A stretch of DNA of 64,000 bases from Macrobrachium rosenbergii (taxonomy: Eukaryota > Arthropoda > Malacostraca > Decapoda > Palaemonidae). The notes beneath the pieces were generated by a model. That model was not told where the DNA came from and searched no databases. It saw only the letters and a list, made by a program, of their open reading frames with translations. The translations under genes were made by a program, and so were the position numbers. This document shows, in pieces, positions 38,496-51,182 of the stretch; the first letter of the stretch is position 1, and each line of letters begins with the position of its first letter. The stretch covers positions 21,947,501 through 22,011,500 of the forward strand of contig NC_089744.1 in assembly GCF_040412425.1 (NCBI RefSeq). The letters are read 5' to 3'.

Positions 38496-38572
38496 ATTGG
38501 CTACTATGACGTCACGAGAGTGACGTCACTAAGCTCCGCCCTATTTATACCATGCTCGTCATCTGGCAGTTG
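38496..38572 (+). promoter_or_regulatory. Core-promoter-like block: CCAAT, two CREs, GC box, TATA, initiator
   Basis: In order: ATTGG (inverted CCAAT, 38496-38500), TGACGTCA (38507-38514), TGACGTCA (38521-38528), CTCCGCCC (38534-38541), TATTTATA (38542-38549) and an arthropod-initiator-like GCAGTT about 26 bp downstream (38566-38571). The arrangement is what a TATA promoter firing to the right would show. No coding exon follows. It could be an orphan, a non-coding transcript, a retroelement promoter, or work bidirectionally for the aminotransferase 5' exon, which must lie on the other strand to the left. Confidence 0.45.
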
Positions 38573-38799
38573 TCAAAGCGGGAAGGCGGTCATTTTAACT
38601 GTTGACATTTTAACAACGAAATTATGGTGTCTTGTGCTATCTCTACCTGTCACATATACTGTATATATATGTATACATATATATGTATATATATCTATAC
38701 TATACAAATATATAAAGAGAGAGAGAGGGATAATGCACGCATTTTATTTAGAATTCAGTAGTTGATATCTGAAGTATTTACTCGCCTTTAGAATATTAG

Positions 38800-40970
38800 A
38801 TGCGATGATTGATAACCTACAAACATTTTGGGATGTACAGTAGATTACCACGATGTTAAGTGCTTGAAGTATTATATTCGAATAGAAGAACGGCAATGAC
38901 AACATTATCAATGGGACGAATACTACATAGTGCATTACTTTAAAATTTTTTATGCAACGAAAAACTAAGTATTCCCACTTTGGGAATAGTAGATTTTTAT
39001 TTTTTCTAATTTTTATATTTCCCATTTATGTTATTATTATCTAAATCTTTAATGTTATTATTTTTCATGAGGGCACGTGCCCCGGTGGCCCCCCTTAATA
39101 AATCCGGGGCGTGAACTGGGCAGGCGAGTGCCAGGGCAGAGACGAGTTGCCGACTAGTCAATTTCCTTCCGCTCCAGATACCCACCTTGCGCTTTTGTAG
39201 AATCTTGGCTGCTCTTCACACAATCAGCTGACATTGATAGTTGCCAGGTATTATTTTTACATTTCTGAGCTCCCTGAATCCTGTAGTTTCAAATCAACCA
39301 GTGATCAGTAAATAAGATAGCAAGGAGACCAACATTACCCAATATATTCGTGTTACTGTTGACATTTCTTTATCCATCTCTTGAAATCCAAGTAAATTTA
39401 TTCCTGGCAAATGATCATGGCGACATTTGGAACATTTGACAGTAAGAAAAGCCAAGAATTATCTGTGACTAACAGTGTTATGTAAATTTAGATAAATTCT
39501 TGATAGTCTTGTTCTCCATGGCAGTACTTTAGGACAACAAAACTGTAATTGCTGTATTGAGAGGAAACAGGAAACAATAGTTTTCTTTCGTAGTTAAATC
39601 GATGATGTGATATTAGTAATGCACAACTTAGCATTATTTTTTTTTTAAGTATTAACTCCGTGCCTGTTTTTACCTTGGAAATTGGTTTTTCCTATACTTG
39701 TAGGGCTGCTGATAAAGAAGACGCGTTTGTTTGTTGTTGGCCAAGTGTTATTTGCCTCCTATCTCTAGCCAACAGTAAAGGGGGACTGTGGGAATTCGGG
39801 GTTTTGGGTTAGGGGGGAGAACTCTCACAAACGATGCGAACATGTCTACATTGTGAACGCGTACTCCAGAAATGTAAAACGTCAGGGAGCTATTCGTTGC
39901 GGAGAGGGAACGGGTGGGAGAAGGCAGGGAGAGAGTTCATTGGGCCTTTGGCATAAATACTATATTCTATTCTATATGTATTATATATATAATTATAGAA
40001 ATACCGGGTTTTTACATTTTTTTTTAGCAAATTTTGCAAAAATAAACCAACCCACCCATTACAAGGGCTTAAATAGACTTAGAGTATCCGTAACAACATT
40101 AGACCCATGTGCATATTACCAAATTTTCCCTTTCTATACCTAACTTTAGAAGTAGCCAAATTAAACGTGATATAAGATTCTGGGAAATCTCTATAGTATT
40201 CTGAACTTCAGCCAATTGTGTAACCAGAAAACTACTGACTAATGTCACAGAGAGTTGACCAATTAAAATGGAGAATCTCCCTGTGCTTCAATTAAGGTCA
40301 TGACCAGAAACCAAAACGCCAACTGATGAATTTTGATTGACTTTTCAAGAAGAAAGCTTTAACTACTTTTTTGACCCTGCAAACTTACCACACGCTAATG
40401 CTGAATAAGCAAGAGTGTTTTGCAAAATAAATCTTTATAAAACAAAAATCAAAGTAATTTATTGCCCGTGTGAAAAATGGTTCTCAACTTGACGAAAATA
40501 TAAAAAAAATACTGAAGAGGAGATTAGGTCACGTGACTTACCTTTAAACGGCTGCATATTTTTAATTTGTCCATTCAGTTGTTACAAATCCATTGATCTT
40601 TTTCGAAAGGTAAGTTTTACACTTACTAACGATTACTGTTTTTTTTTTTTTTTTGTAAGCATTTACTCGGAACAAATGTGAAGCATTTCCATATTAGTGA
40701 CGCGTATTAGTAATTTGTTATAACTAAATAGAAACCTTATTGATTTAGTTTAGAATATACTGTATATACAAATCATACGAAGAAACTAACTGTTAAGTTA
40801 ATGCCGAGGTACATACTTTGTATTTGAATAAATTTAATAGATATCCAATGGCTGATTAGTTTTCCTTACAAATTTCGCAAAGGGAGAAAGCCTACTATAA
40901 TCCTTCCATTAACGGAATTAATATTGAAATAATTCTTTTCACGTACTTCATGCAGGAAAAGCAAAAGGAA
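38800..40970. other. Intergenic stretch, no gene recognised
   Basis: No coding exon was identified. A short piece near 39945-39980 (TGGGCCTTTGGCATAAATAC) resembles the tail of repeat family B. Poly-T runs are the only other feature. Confidence 0.45.
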
Positions 40971-40971
40971 C

Positions 40972-40974
<3 letters not shown>

Positions 40975-41038
<64 letters not shown>
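40975..41038. repeat. (TA)n microsatellite
   Basis: About 32 perfect TA units. Confidence 0.97.
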
Positions 41039-41045
<7 letters not shown>

Positions 41046-41962
41046 AACTACGTGAAGAACATTGGCTTAACAGGCAATGCAAAAACATGTACTCTATCTA
41101 TCAATATTCATTTACGTAATTGACTTAAGATTCCCTGTTAATCTGAAGTACTATTTATAGCACTCGTAGTGACAGGAAAACATGCGATATTATTAACAGG
41201 AATCTGATAATTCAGTATGATAATTTTAATTAAAAACAATCTTTGAAATCAGGTCACGATATATTGACTTAAAAGTAATCTGACAAGCCTGTCTTCCCGT
41301 CCTTACTTAAGACCTAAAGAAGAAGAGATCTTTTTAACCCTTGTTGTTGCAGCCGCAAAGTTCAGCTTTGGACTTTGGTAGTTGGTGGTTGATAGCAAAA
41401 TTATAGAGCGTCGTGTTCTCCTCGGGTTGAGGGAACCACAAAAAACGAGTAACGTAAGACTATTTTTAAGGCCAAACTCGTTCAAACACATGAAAGCCCG
41501 TACGAACTCCTAAACTTGAAATTTCACTTGCAAAATTTTAACCAAACCGATCAGCTAACGGTAAATTTGTACTTTCGGCCATAATCGCATTCCTGAATTT
41601 AAGGTACGATTTTTCTTGTGTTTTGAAGTGTGTGCTTTGAACATTTCTGACTTTGATTTCATTAGGGAATGAGCAATTAAAATACTGAACTGGCACTTAT
41701 GTCCAACAATTACTGGGGGCCACAGTGGGAAAGCACTGGGTGGGGAAACACAAAATAAGCCCCCCCAAAAAAATCGTAGGAAAAACTTAAATTTCAATTC
41801 CCAAGGTAGACCAAGATATTAGTAAAAAAAAAAATACCAAAATGTTTTACCAACGAAGTCAGTTAGCTTACAAAACTAGACCTAACGACTAAACAGTTCT
41901 TCAAAATCAAGGCATGAAACATGTCTGCTACAAAATTTTAAACTTTTTACTGTTAGTATTAT

Positions 41963-41965
<3 letters not shown>

Positions 41966-42035
<70 letters not shown>
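41966..42035. repeat. (CT)n microsatellite
   Basis: About 35 perfect CT units. Confidence 0.97.
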
Positions 42036-42036
<1 letters not shown>

Positions 42037-42717
42037 ACGTCCCATTCCACCGAAGGCTCTCTTCGAGACGCGCAAACTCAACTAGTCATATAGGCCTACA
42101 TAATAATGCAAACACATTCTGAGACATTCTGCTCTTAAGCTATAAATGGATTTTGAGTTCACTAGAAAAATATAAATGAAATACGCTCTGTAGAAGGTTG
42201 CTCTTCAGGCTAATGTCCTTTGGGTGGTTCCAGGTGAATGTGCACATTTTGAACCAGGATAATTTATATGCAATCCCAGTTGCTGCCGATTCATTGATAA
42301 GTATTCCGATTTATGATAACATGTCACGAAACTGAAAATTTCACGCAGCTCTTACACATGACGTCACAAAGAATGGCATATGATTTCCGGTCTTTGAGCT
42401 GCATGAAGTGATGAAAATGGAGTTTACCTTTCAAGTTTTGGAAGAACGGCTGCCTAGGATTACCTCAGGTAACTGAAGATTCCGATTAAACCAATGAGAG
42501 GCAAGGGGTATTGACAAAGATTTACTGAGATTCTTTTGCTTCTGACTGAAGGCAGATGAGCTTATAACGATTAGTTTACTCCGTCGTAGGTCTAGTTCTC
42601 GTCTTTTCAAGGCTTCAAGGAAGAGTACAAGAGTTAAGGCAAGGAGCTGCAATGATAAATGTTGCAACTTAAAAGGATCAATGCATTACACATATTCTAT
42701 TAGATATAATAACGTTC

Positions 42718-43045
42718 ACCCGTAGGGGGGGTGTTGCCGTCAGTGCACCTCACGCGGTGCACCTTATAGGCATTACTTAAGGTTCTTTGCAGCTTCCCTT
42801 CCTAGGTCCCTAGCTGCAACCCCTTCCATTCCTTTCACTGTACTTCCGTCCATATTATCTTTCTTCCATCTTACTTTCCACCACCTCCTAACCTCTGTTT
42901 CATAGTGCAACTGCTTTGAGGTTTTCCTCCAGTTACACCTTTCAAACCTTTTTACTGTCAGTTTGCGTTCCAGCGCTGAATGACCTCATAGGTCCAAGCT
43001 CTAGGCCTTTGGCCTAAATTTTATATGCCATTCAATTCCTTGGCA
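42718..43045 (+). mobile_element. SINE-like repeat family B, copy 5 (near full length)
   Basis: The most complete copy: head GTAGGGGGGGTGTTGCCGTC and GTGCACCTCACGCGGTGCAC (itself a short hairpin), then GGTTCTTTGCAGC, the pyrimidine body, AGCGCTGAATGACCTCATAG, and tail GGCCTTTGGCCTAAATTTTA with ATTCAATTC. Confidence 0.87.
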
Positions 43046-43479
43046 GTTCTTTATCCGTGAAATTAATTCTCTGATTTTGTAGCTTCCCGTGACGTGAACA
43101 GATTACGATACTTTCTCGCTGAAGTCTGTCTAACCAACCTTATCAGTGGCAGACATCTCCAGACATCGTTCTGTCGATTCATATAAGCACGGTATCTTTC
43201 CCACTGCCTTTCTTATCAGCTGATTAACTTGTGCTGACGTAACTTCAGTTGGCAATTTCTTGAATTTTCAGTTGTTACTTAACAAAAACGCATGGTGAGT
43301 ATTTTTTTTTTTTAATATTTGCCTTTCATTAATTATTTATTTTATCAGCTGATTAATTAACCGCAGGCCTAGGGTATTGCAACCCTTTCTCCTCCATAAT
43401 TTTCACATGCTTGATTCGAATCATTTATGAAATTTAGACTTTCAAGCCCAGCTCTGGGGCACTTTCGGACAGTGAAAAG

Positions 43480-43840
43480 GAGTTGGACAGCAAAATGAAG
43501 AGTTCCAGAAAATGAATGCGACGAAGAACAAGATTCTGATGGCGGAACTGGGAGAAACCCCCACGGTTGCACTAATAACTACTAGTTAGAGAGGTTGAAC
43601 AGCAAGACCGGGAAAAGGAAGCGGGAGTAGAGGTCAAATAAAAAGCTACGAAGGGACGCCATAAACAACTTCATGTGGTCATTAATTTTGATCACAGGCT
43701 TCGGATTGACAACCGTATCCAAAATGTGAAGATACCAACATGTTAAAAGGGCGTTGTGATCATTACAGTTAAGCCCTATCGTAATGCCTACAGTGCCCCA
43801 CGTGAGGAGAACTGACGGCACTAACCCCCGACGGAGGTTA
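43480..43840 (-). mobile_element. SINE-like element related to family B, reverse orientation
   Basis: On the minus strand it begins GGGGGTTAGTGCCGTCAG, shares GGCACTGTAGGCATTAC and GGGGTTTCTCCCAGTTCCGCC with the family head and middle, but its body differs (GGTTGTCAATCCGAAGCC). It looks like a sister subfamily also represented at 8590-8705. Confidence 0.65.
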
Positions 43841-43969
43841 GGTTATGTTGTGTTTAGTTTTCCTTGGTACTCTTCTTGCTAGCAAAGAAAAATAATGTGT
43901 AAAAGTGCTTGTGAAATTTGTCCAACATCATAAAGAGAATTTGGACGAAACCCAAAACCAATTAGGCTC

Positions 43970-44285
43970 CGTAGGGGGATAACGCCGTCAGTGCACCTCA
44001 AGCGGTTCACTGTAGGCATTACTTGAGGTTCTTTGCGGCGTCCCTTCGTCTCCTAGCTGCAACCCCTTTCATTCCCTTTACTGTACCTCCGTTCATATTC
44101 TCTTTCTTCCATCTTACTTTATACCATCTCCTAACAATTGATTCATAGTGCAACTGCTTTGAGGTTTTCCTCCTGTTACACCTTTCAAGCATTTTTACTC
44201 TCAATGGCCATTCGAGCGCTTAATGACCCCAAAGGTCCCAGCGCTTGGCCTTGGGCCAAAATCCTATATTGTGTTCTATATTTCT
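43970..44285 (+). mobile_element. SINE-like repeat family B, copy 6
   Basis: Near full-length: GTAGGGGGATAACGCCGTCA head, CACTGTAGGCATTACTTGAGG, pyrimidine body, and CCCAGCGCTTGGCCTTGGGCC tail. Confidence 0.86.
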
Positions 44286-44929
44286 AGGAGATTTTGAAGC
44301 ATGGTCTTCAAACAGAGCTGGAAAATCCTTCCCTTCACCACAAAAAGGAAATCTTAAGAAATGCCTACAGAACCTGAAGACAGACATTTATACTGCCATG
44401 ATTTGTCAGTGAGGTCTGTTCAATAAATTTGCCAATACAGTGGCAAGTTCTCCCTTACTTTCACTTTCTGGGAGAGTTATCAGCTTTCTTTTTTCCTCAT
44501 TAAATCTTATTAAATGATTTGCAAACTGACAGAGCCTCTTCATGTCTCTACTGCGCCTTGCAATATTACTTTTACAGTAGCACATTGTTATTTTTTTTCA
44601 TTGGGTCAGTCACCTGATTTCTTAGTCTAATAAATACAATTTCATATGAGTTCTGTTTCCACCTTGTATTTTCTGCTTTCGTGTTTCTCCCGAACACTCG
44701 TTTTATCATCAAACCATGGTAAGTTTCCTGTTATTTGTACTTCTTTCAAAATGACAGGCCAGTTTTGACTATTTTGAACTAAACATTTGTGCATAAATAA
44801 ATTCATACATTGCGTTATATTATTACCATCTATTTTGCTGTGGTAACATGGTCTGTTTCGAGTACGGTAGTAATCACTTTTATAATCTTCAATACATTTA
44901 AATTAACAGGAGCCACTGCTCAAACCACG

Positions 44930-45216
<287 letters not shown>

Positions 45217-45584
45217 GCCACGCACATGTACAGTATATACTTTGTAAAGTGTACTTTGCAATTTTATATATTTATATTAAGAGTAATCTATTATAACAGA
45301 ATAAATCACAAGTGATATTTCTACATTTTCCATCACTTTTATGATCGTCATATCTTGTTGCATTACTTGCACATTCAATTGCTCTTCATTTTTCACGCCA
45401 TCAGTAACCAGCTCTTAAAACCTGAGGTTTAGATCTGTCTTATTCCATCATCATGCGTAACTTGATGTTCTTCTGTATTCATTGTGAAGACATTTTTATT
45501 TATATTTTTTGGTTTATATGGAACTGCTAATCCCATCTTCATGCTTTGAACGAACTTGAAATGTTTTTCCGGTCGATTCCAGTT

Positions 45585-45885
45585 TGTTCCGCACTTTTCC
45601 TGTCCGCCCTCAGATCTTAAAAACTACTGAGGCTAGAGGGCTGCAAATTGGTATGTTGATCATCCACCCTCCAATCATCAAACATATCAAATTGCAGCCC
45701 TCTAGCCTCAATAGTTTCTATTTTATTTAAGGTTAAAGTTATCCATAATCGTGCATCTGGCAACGATACAGGCCAAGCCACCACCGGGCCGTGGTTAAAG
45801 TTTCGTGGACCTCCGATCATACAGCATTATACCGAGACCGCCGAAAGATAGATCTCTTTTCGGTGGCCTCGATTATACGATGTAC
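45585..45885 (+). mobile_element. Hairpin repeat family A, copy 4 (5' truncated)
   Basis: It lacks the first hairpin, begins in the TTCCTGTCCGCCCTCAGATC block, keeps the central hairpin (about 45624-45715) and the terminal CCGAAAGATAGATC / TTTTCGGTGGC hairpin. Confidence 0.87.
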
Positions 45886-45899
45886 AGAAAACTCGATTG

Positions 45900-47005
45900 C
45901 GCCGAAGGAACTTCGGCACATTTTTCACTTGTTTTGTTTGTTTACAATTACCTACGTTTAATATATTTACTGTATTGGCAGCTTTGGATTAGCACCGCCA
46001 GGTTCAGCCTAGATGTTATTCCCTATCCTTTCAGATATACAAGGCAAATTGTGGACGCTCAGCAGATATTCAGTAAAACTTTCCATTTTCCGCTCTCACG
46101 CCTCACAGCTTTCCTTTTCGTCGTGACTTGCAAATGTCACACTTCGCCAGCACTCTCGTCGAGTGATGCGAACGCTTAGCAGACTCAGTATTATAGTATT
46201 AGCCTACACCTTTAAACTTCGTCATTGTGTACCTAAAGTATTTTGCTCGTGGGCTGTTGAGAGCTACACTGCGTTGTCCATTCGCACACTTAAAGCATTT
46301 ACTTGTTAAGGAGATAAACTCCCATCTTTCGATTCCTCTACGAGAATTTGCAGAGTTGTAATAAATGCTATTTACAATTTGCTGTCAGACATAGTATATT
46401 GTGAAATGTTACTGCAGTTCACAATTAAAACTCTTTATATACATCAGATGTAACTATCTTGAAGAAATGACAAGGAAAAATTCGCCTAGTATTTATTTTC
46501 TGGAAATGAAGGTCGGGGGAAATCGTATTCCATTTCTAGATCATTTGAACCATAGATTTTACCAGTATGCTTACGAAGCTATCTTGCTCGCGACAGGCAA
46601 GACTGACGCCATCTTACCTCAGGCGAGTTGCAATTTGTAACCTAATGTACCAAGGTCATGCAAATCATAACTTCGTTAAATGTGGACGGATTTTCAAAAT
46701 CTGAACGTCCCTAGAATTGACAATAAAACGCGGTAATACATGCTGTACACACACACACACATAGGCTATTATGTGTGTGTGTGCGTGGTACGTGATTTTA
46801 CAAGCAACAGATGCACAGTGTATTTGGCCTTGATCAGAAGCAAACATGGAAAAGAAAACGTGGTGTAAGACCCATGACTGAATGTAAACATCGTGCACAG
46901 TTGACATGAACACCATAATATTCTTTGGAAGCTTGAATTTCAAGTCAGTGGCCCCTGTGGTGGGCTTGTTCCATATGAATAGGGTTCATCTTCTGAATAA
47001 TAATA
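45900..47005. other. Intergenic stretch, no gene recognised
   Basis: Two open frames of 79-124 codons lie here (45805-46179, 46401-46640), but neither resembles a known family. The first begins inside repeat family A. Confidence 0.4.

Positions 47006-47009
<4 letters not shown>

Positions 47010-47081
<72 letters not shown>
47010..47081. repeat. (TA)n microsatellite
   Basis: About 36 TA units. Confidence 0.97.
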
Positions 47082-47085
<4 letters not shown>

Positions 47086-47558
47086 TTTTGTGTGTGTTAC
47101 GCAGATGCTTGCAAATCATATAGATTACATAATAAGACCCTGGAGACTGTATCACAATTTATGCCTAGACCACGTACATTAACCTGAATATTCACTGCAT
47201 TGTATAAAATAAAATTTAAAATTATGTGGCACATTATGTAACATTATGTTGCAGTAGACTGTTATCTATGGTAATAAAAAATATTAATCTGGCTGATGTG
47301 ATTTGTAATAATATCAAGAATGTAATAATACATTTGATTTTCAAGATATCAAACTACAACCTAAAAATATCCCGCTAGCCCCTAGCAAATTAGTCCCAGT
47401 CAAGATTGTCTCATACAACTTGTCTTGGAACAACAGGTGTGAACATCCCCACTTCTATTAAGGTTGACACGATAGCAATTACAGAATAACAAACACAGAC
47501 GCTATGATGAAATTGCATTGTCTATTTGTATTCTCGTCAGTCTGCGCGTGTATTGTGC

Positions 47559-47680
47559 TATGTCCTAATTCTGTCATCACGTTTAAAGTTTTATCAAGAC
47601 TGGAGTATCCGTGCAGAACTATGTCCTAAGTCTGTCATCACGTTTAAAGTTTCATTAAGACTGGAGTATCCGTGCAGAAG
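47559..47680. repeat. 61-bp tandem duplication
   Basis: CTATGTCCTAATTCTGTCAT...GTATCCGTGCAGAA occurs twice back to back with four differences. Confidence 0.93.
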
Positions 47681-48107
47681 CTGGACGCATTCAATTCTGA
47701 AAAGCCGTCAATAGCTTAGAAAGTTACGGTGGTTTTGTGACCGAAAGGTTCTCTGTTTACTTTGCAACTCGCCCGAGGCAATATGACGTCACTCCTGGCT
47801 GTCACTGGCCAGTTGCCAAGCATGAGATTATCGGTCAACGTTATTTAATTCTGTCTTTTCGTTTACTGTTCAAAAGGAATAAGAAACATGTAAAAGGTAC
47901 TACTTGACACCGCAAGGAACAAGGAATGCTAATCAGGTGGAACCGCCAAAATTTATAAGTGAAGATACGCCTACTAGACTGTCACAGGTGATATTTAGCC
48001 TACCACAGAAAGTTAGTTTCCCCGGCGCATGACAACTGTATATTCCTCTGGTTCGGACACTTGTTCTGCACACGATAATTAAACTGAAGTCTGTAATGAT
48101 AATGAAC

Positions 48108-48109
<2 letters not shown>

Positions 48110-48149
<40 letters not shown>

Positions 48150-48197
48150 CATACATATATATACATATATATATACATACACACACACACACACATA

Positions 48198-48237
<40 letters not shown>

Positions 48238-48238
48238 C

Positions 48239-48308
<70 letters not shown>

Positions 48309-48323
48309 TACATATACATATAC

Positions 48324-48368
<45 letters not shown>
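48110..48368. repeat. Long interrupted (TA)n/(CATA)n array
   Basis: About 260 bp of TA with CATACA, CACACA and CACAGTA interruptions. Open frames across it encode only Tyr-Ile or Val-Cys repeats. Confidence 0.96.
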
Positions 48369-48371
<3 letters not shown>

Positions 48372-48758
48372 TTATGCTGTGGTTTTCATAAGGCAGTAAT
48401 CTCCCCGTGTTTATGTGCGAGTTGTATAACTGTTTGATTTTGTGTTCAGATGTGTGTATACCATAAAAGAGTTAGCGAAAGTAAAATGATTACACCCTGT
48501 ATGGGTTATAAAAAGGGACTTATGCGTCGAGCTGAGAGAGACTGAGAGCCTTGTTCTTTGTATAGGGACGTAAGTTGTTAGTCCATATTCAAAACTTGCT
48601 GAGGCTATCACCTTCTCCATTAGCGTACAAGGCATTCCATTGGGACTCGATCAAAACACTGTGGTTAGACCTACCACGTAGATAGACGCCCATACAGAGG
48701 AGTCGACACTCAGAGACCAAAAAGCGTTGTGAAAAGGAGCTGCGTTTTTCCGCTCCGC

Positions 48759-48760
<2 letters not shown>

Positions 48761-48796
<36 letters not shown>
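48761..48796. repeat. (CT)n microsatellite
   Basis: About 17 units, passing into (CTCG)n. Confidence 0.93.
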
Positions 48797-48798
<2 letters not shown>

Positions 48799-48952
48799 CG
48801 CTCGCTCTCGGGATTGTACGAATGTCCTGTTTTAACGTAATTGATATTTTGGTAGACGATGGTCACTCATACCCTTTAACTGTTTAATTCCTTAGTAAAT
48901 GTGTCTGAGTTATCTGAACAGTGTATTTTATTAAGTGTGTGTGTAACGGCGC

Positions 48953-50007
48953 CTGGTTAAAAACACGAAGCAATTTGGTACCAAGGTATTGGTAACATAA
49001 TTACTGGTTTTAGTGCACTAAAAGTAATATCTGCAGTGGTTATATGTAAAGATACCTTTTCACTTTTTTAGTATTTTTTCGTGTTATATGTTTTATGCTT
49101 TGTCTTTTGAAGAATTTTTCTTTTATGCATATATGTGATGTGTTTGCTATTGCCTTAATTTTTGCTTTACATTTTTTTATATTTAATCTTTTTGCAGAGT
49201 ATATATTTCTGTGTCTTTTGTATCCATATTTTTATATGATTGATTTATTTGCCTTATTTTGTTTAACACGTGGGAATTAATTTACTTACTGTATATTTCC
49301 TTTCAATCAATTTTTGTTATTTAACAATTTAAATTCTTCTTGAATAACCCTTTTGATTAATTAATAAATTCATTTCTGATTTAATTTTGACTGATGATTA
49401 ATTCAGATTTAATCCAATTTTTCAAGTAATAATAAATTTCCCTGAGACTGTTAATGTCATGTATAATCTTTGAATTTAGAAATAAATTTTTGTATTTAAA
49501 ATATTATATCAGAGTTTCATTCATTGACCCACCAGTAATTTTGATTTGAATTAGAGATAGAGTGGTAAGTGAGATGTTTTCCTTCAAGTAATTGAAGTGA
49601 GCTCGAACCAGGGAAATGAAATAAATGGAAATATTTGAACTTTTATAATGTTAATGGAGTGATGCCCTTATATTTATTTTACCTCACACCTGTTTAACGA
49701 ACTTGATCTGCTTTCTTTCATGATTGATAATTTTATAAGGGATCACTGTTGCCTTTAGAGAAATCAGTAGTCTTGTATGTGTGATGAGGGTTCAGGTGTC
49801 TGGCTTTTGTGAGGTAACTATAATTGTTGAATAAATGGTAAGTTTGGTAATCAAATATCAAGCACTTAGATACCAGGTTTGATTTAAAGAACAGACACTG
49901 GACACTCCGGGGTCACCATATATAAATGGTGCACTAGACTCCGGGACAAGCACTTAGATATCAGGTTTGATTTGAAGAACAGATCCTGGACGATTTCGTC
50001 ACAATAT
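48953..50007 (-). mobile_element. LTR-like dispersed element (copy 3)
   Basis: It runs from GTAACGGCGCCTGGTTAA to ATTTCGTCACA and matches the inverse of the unit at 32775-33776 at both ends and in internal blocks (GGAGTGATGCCC, GGGATCACTGTTGCCTTTAG). An internal 60-bp duplication (CAAGCACTTAGATA-CAGGTTTGATT) occurs at 49860-49975. No coding capacity. Confidence 0.6.
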
Positions 50008-50009
50008 AC

Positions 50010-50853
50010 ACTCACATTTTTGCTAAGCCAGGCCAAGTTTTAATGTTAACAAAAGCATGTGCAGGTCTTGGATTTAACGAACATTTTCAGTCCATTGTAA
50101 AACTTCAGACTAACTTAACCTAAAATTAATTCTTTATCAAAACATTCTACAAGCAAAAACGTAAAGTATTCTACAATTAGTACTTTACATTTTACTTGTA
50201 GAATATTTTGCCATAAGTAAAATGCATAGGCCCATATAGAATATTTTGTAGAGTACTTTTCTACAAGTAAAATGAATAGGGCCATGGTCTTTGACCTTGA
50301 TCCAAAGCCGGGGATGTAATAGCTGATTTTTTTTTTCGAGCTAATTTGGTGATCATCCACAAGTTTCTGACGTTAAATGAAAACACATATTTACACGCAA
50401 GTGTGCAGGAGTTTTAATATGTTACGCCATGGGACGTAAAAGTAAAATTTATACAGACAGCCAACACTTGCGCTGATCAAAAATCTCTCAAATTAGCAAT
50501 TGAAACTTGAATGGAGTCTATACCATTCGCCTCTATATAAAGATAAACTTGCTTAAAGGTTTATATTAGACTCCAAAAAATAAATTTTCGGTCGTAAATT
50601 TTTTAGGAAGATAACATCTATCATCTTCCCATGGTGCCACAAATTTTATAAAGCAATTGAAGAGGATTGATAATAGCATTTTTGAGTTTCAAAATGCAGT
50701 TTTTGTTAAAGTTCAGTGATAAGTCTAAGATCTCAATATATTTATGAATAGAATTCGTAGCTTGTAATAGTACGTAAATAATTTTCCCCGTTCCTAGTAC
50801 ATAACTAAATAATCTGCGCTATTCAGAGTTAATTCAAGTCATTCTCTCATCAG

Positions 50854-50856
<3 letters not shown>
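50010..50856. other. Intergenic stretch, nothing recognised
   Basis: AT-rich; a weak tandem or inverted pattern of ATTCTACAAGTAAAAT-like segments at 50140-50275, and no coding frame. Confidence 0.4.

Positions 50857-50938
<82 letters not shown>
50857..50938. repeat. (CT)n microsatellite
   Basis: About 40 perfect units. Confidence 0.97.
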
Positions 50939-50941
<3 letters not shown>

Positions 50942-51143
50942 AAATTTGAATTAATTTATAAGTGCATGTAGATATAAAGGTTTAAATGCAAGCAAGCCTA
51001 TACGGTGTCACTTTATTCAGATAAACGTAAGGGTGCAATCCCATTTTTTACTTATATTTTACCCTCAGCAAAAGAATTGAAAAAAGAAAATACTCTTTTT
51101 GTCACTATATAAACATTGTTTCTCACACTCGCGCACGCAAAGA

Positions 51144-51147
<4 letters not shown>

Positions 51148-51179
<32 letters not shown>
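51148..51179. repeat. (GA)n microsatellite
   Basis: About 16 perfect units. Confidence 0.95.

Positions 51180-51182
<3 letters not shown>

Noticed and set aside
42431..42667. 78-codon minus frame with a hydrophobic, signal-like start
   Set aside because: No processing sites, family match or splice context; likely chance.
46401..46640. 79-codon plus frame
   Set aside because: No family recognised and no splice or promoter context.
48079..48437. Tyr-Ile, Cys-Val repeat frames
   Set aside because: Translations of TA/CA arrays with no flanking coding context.
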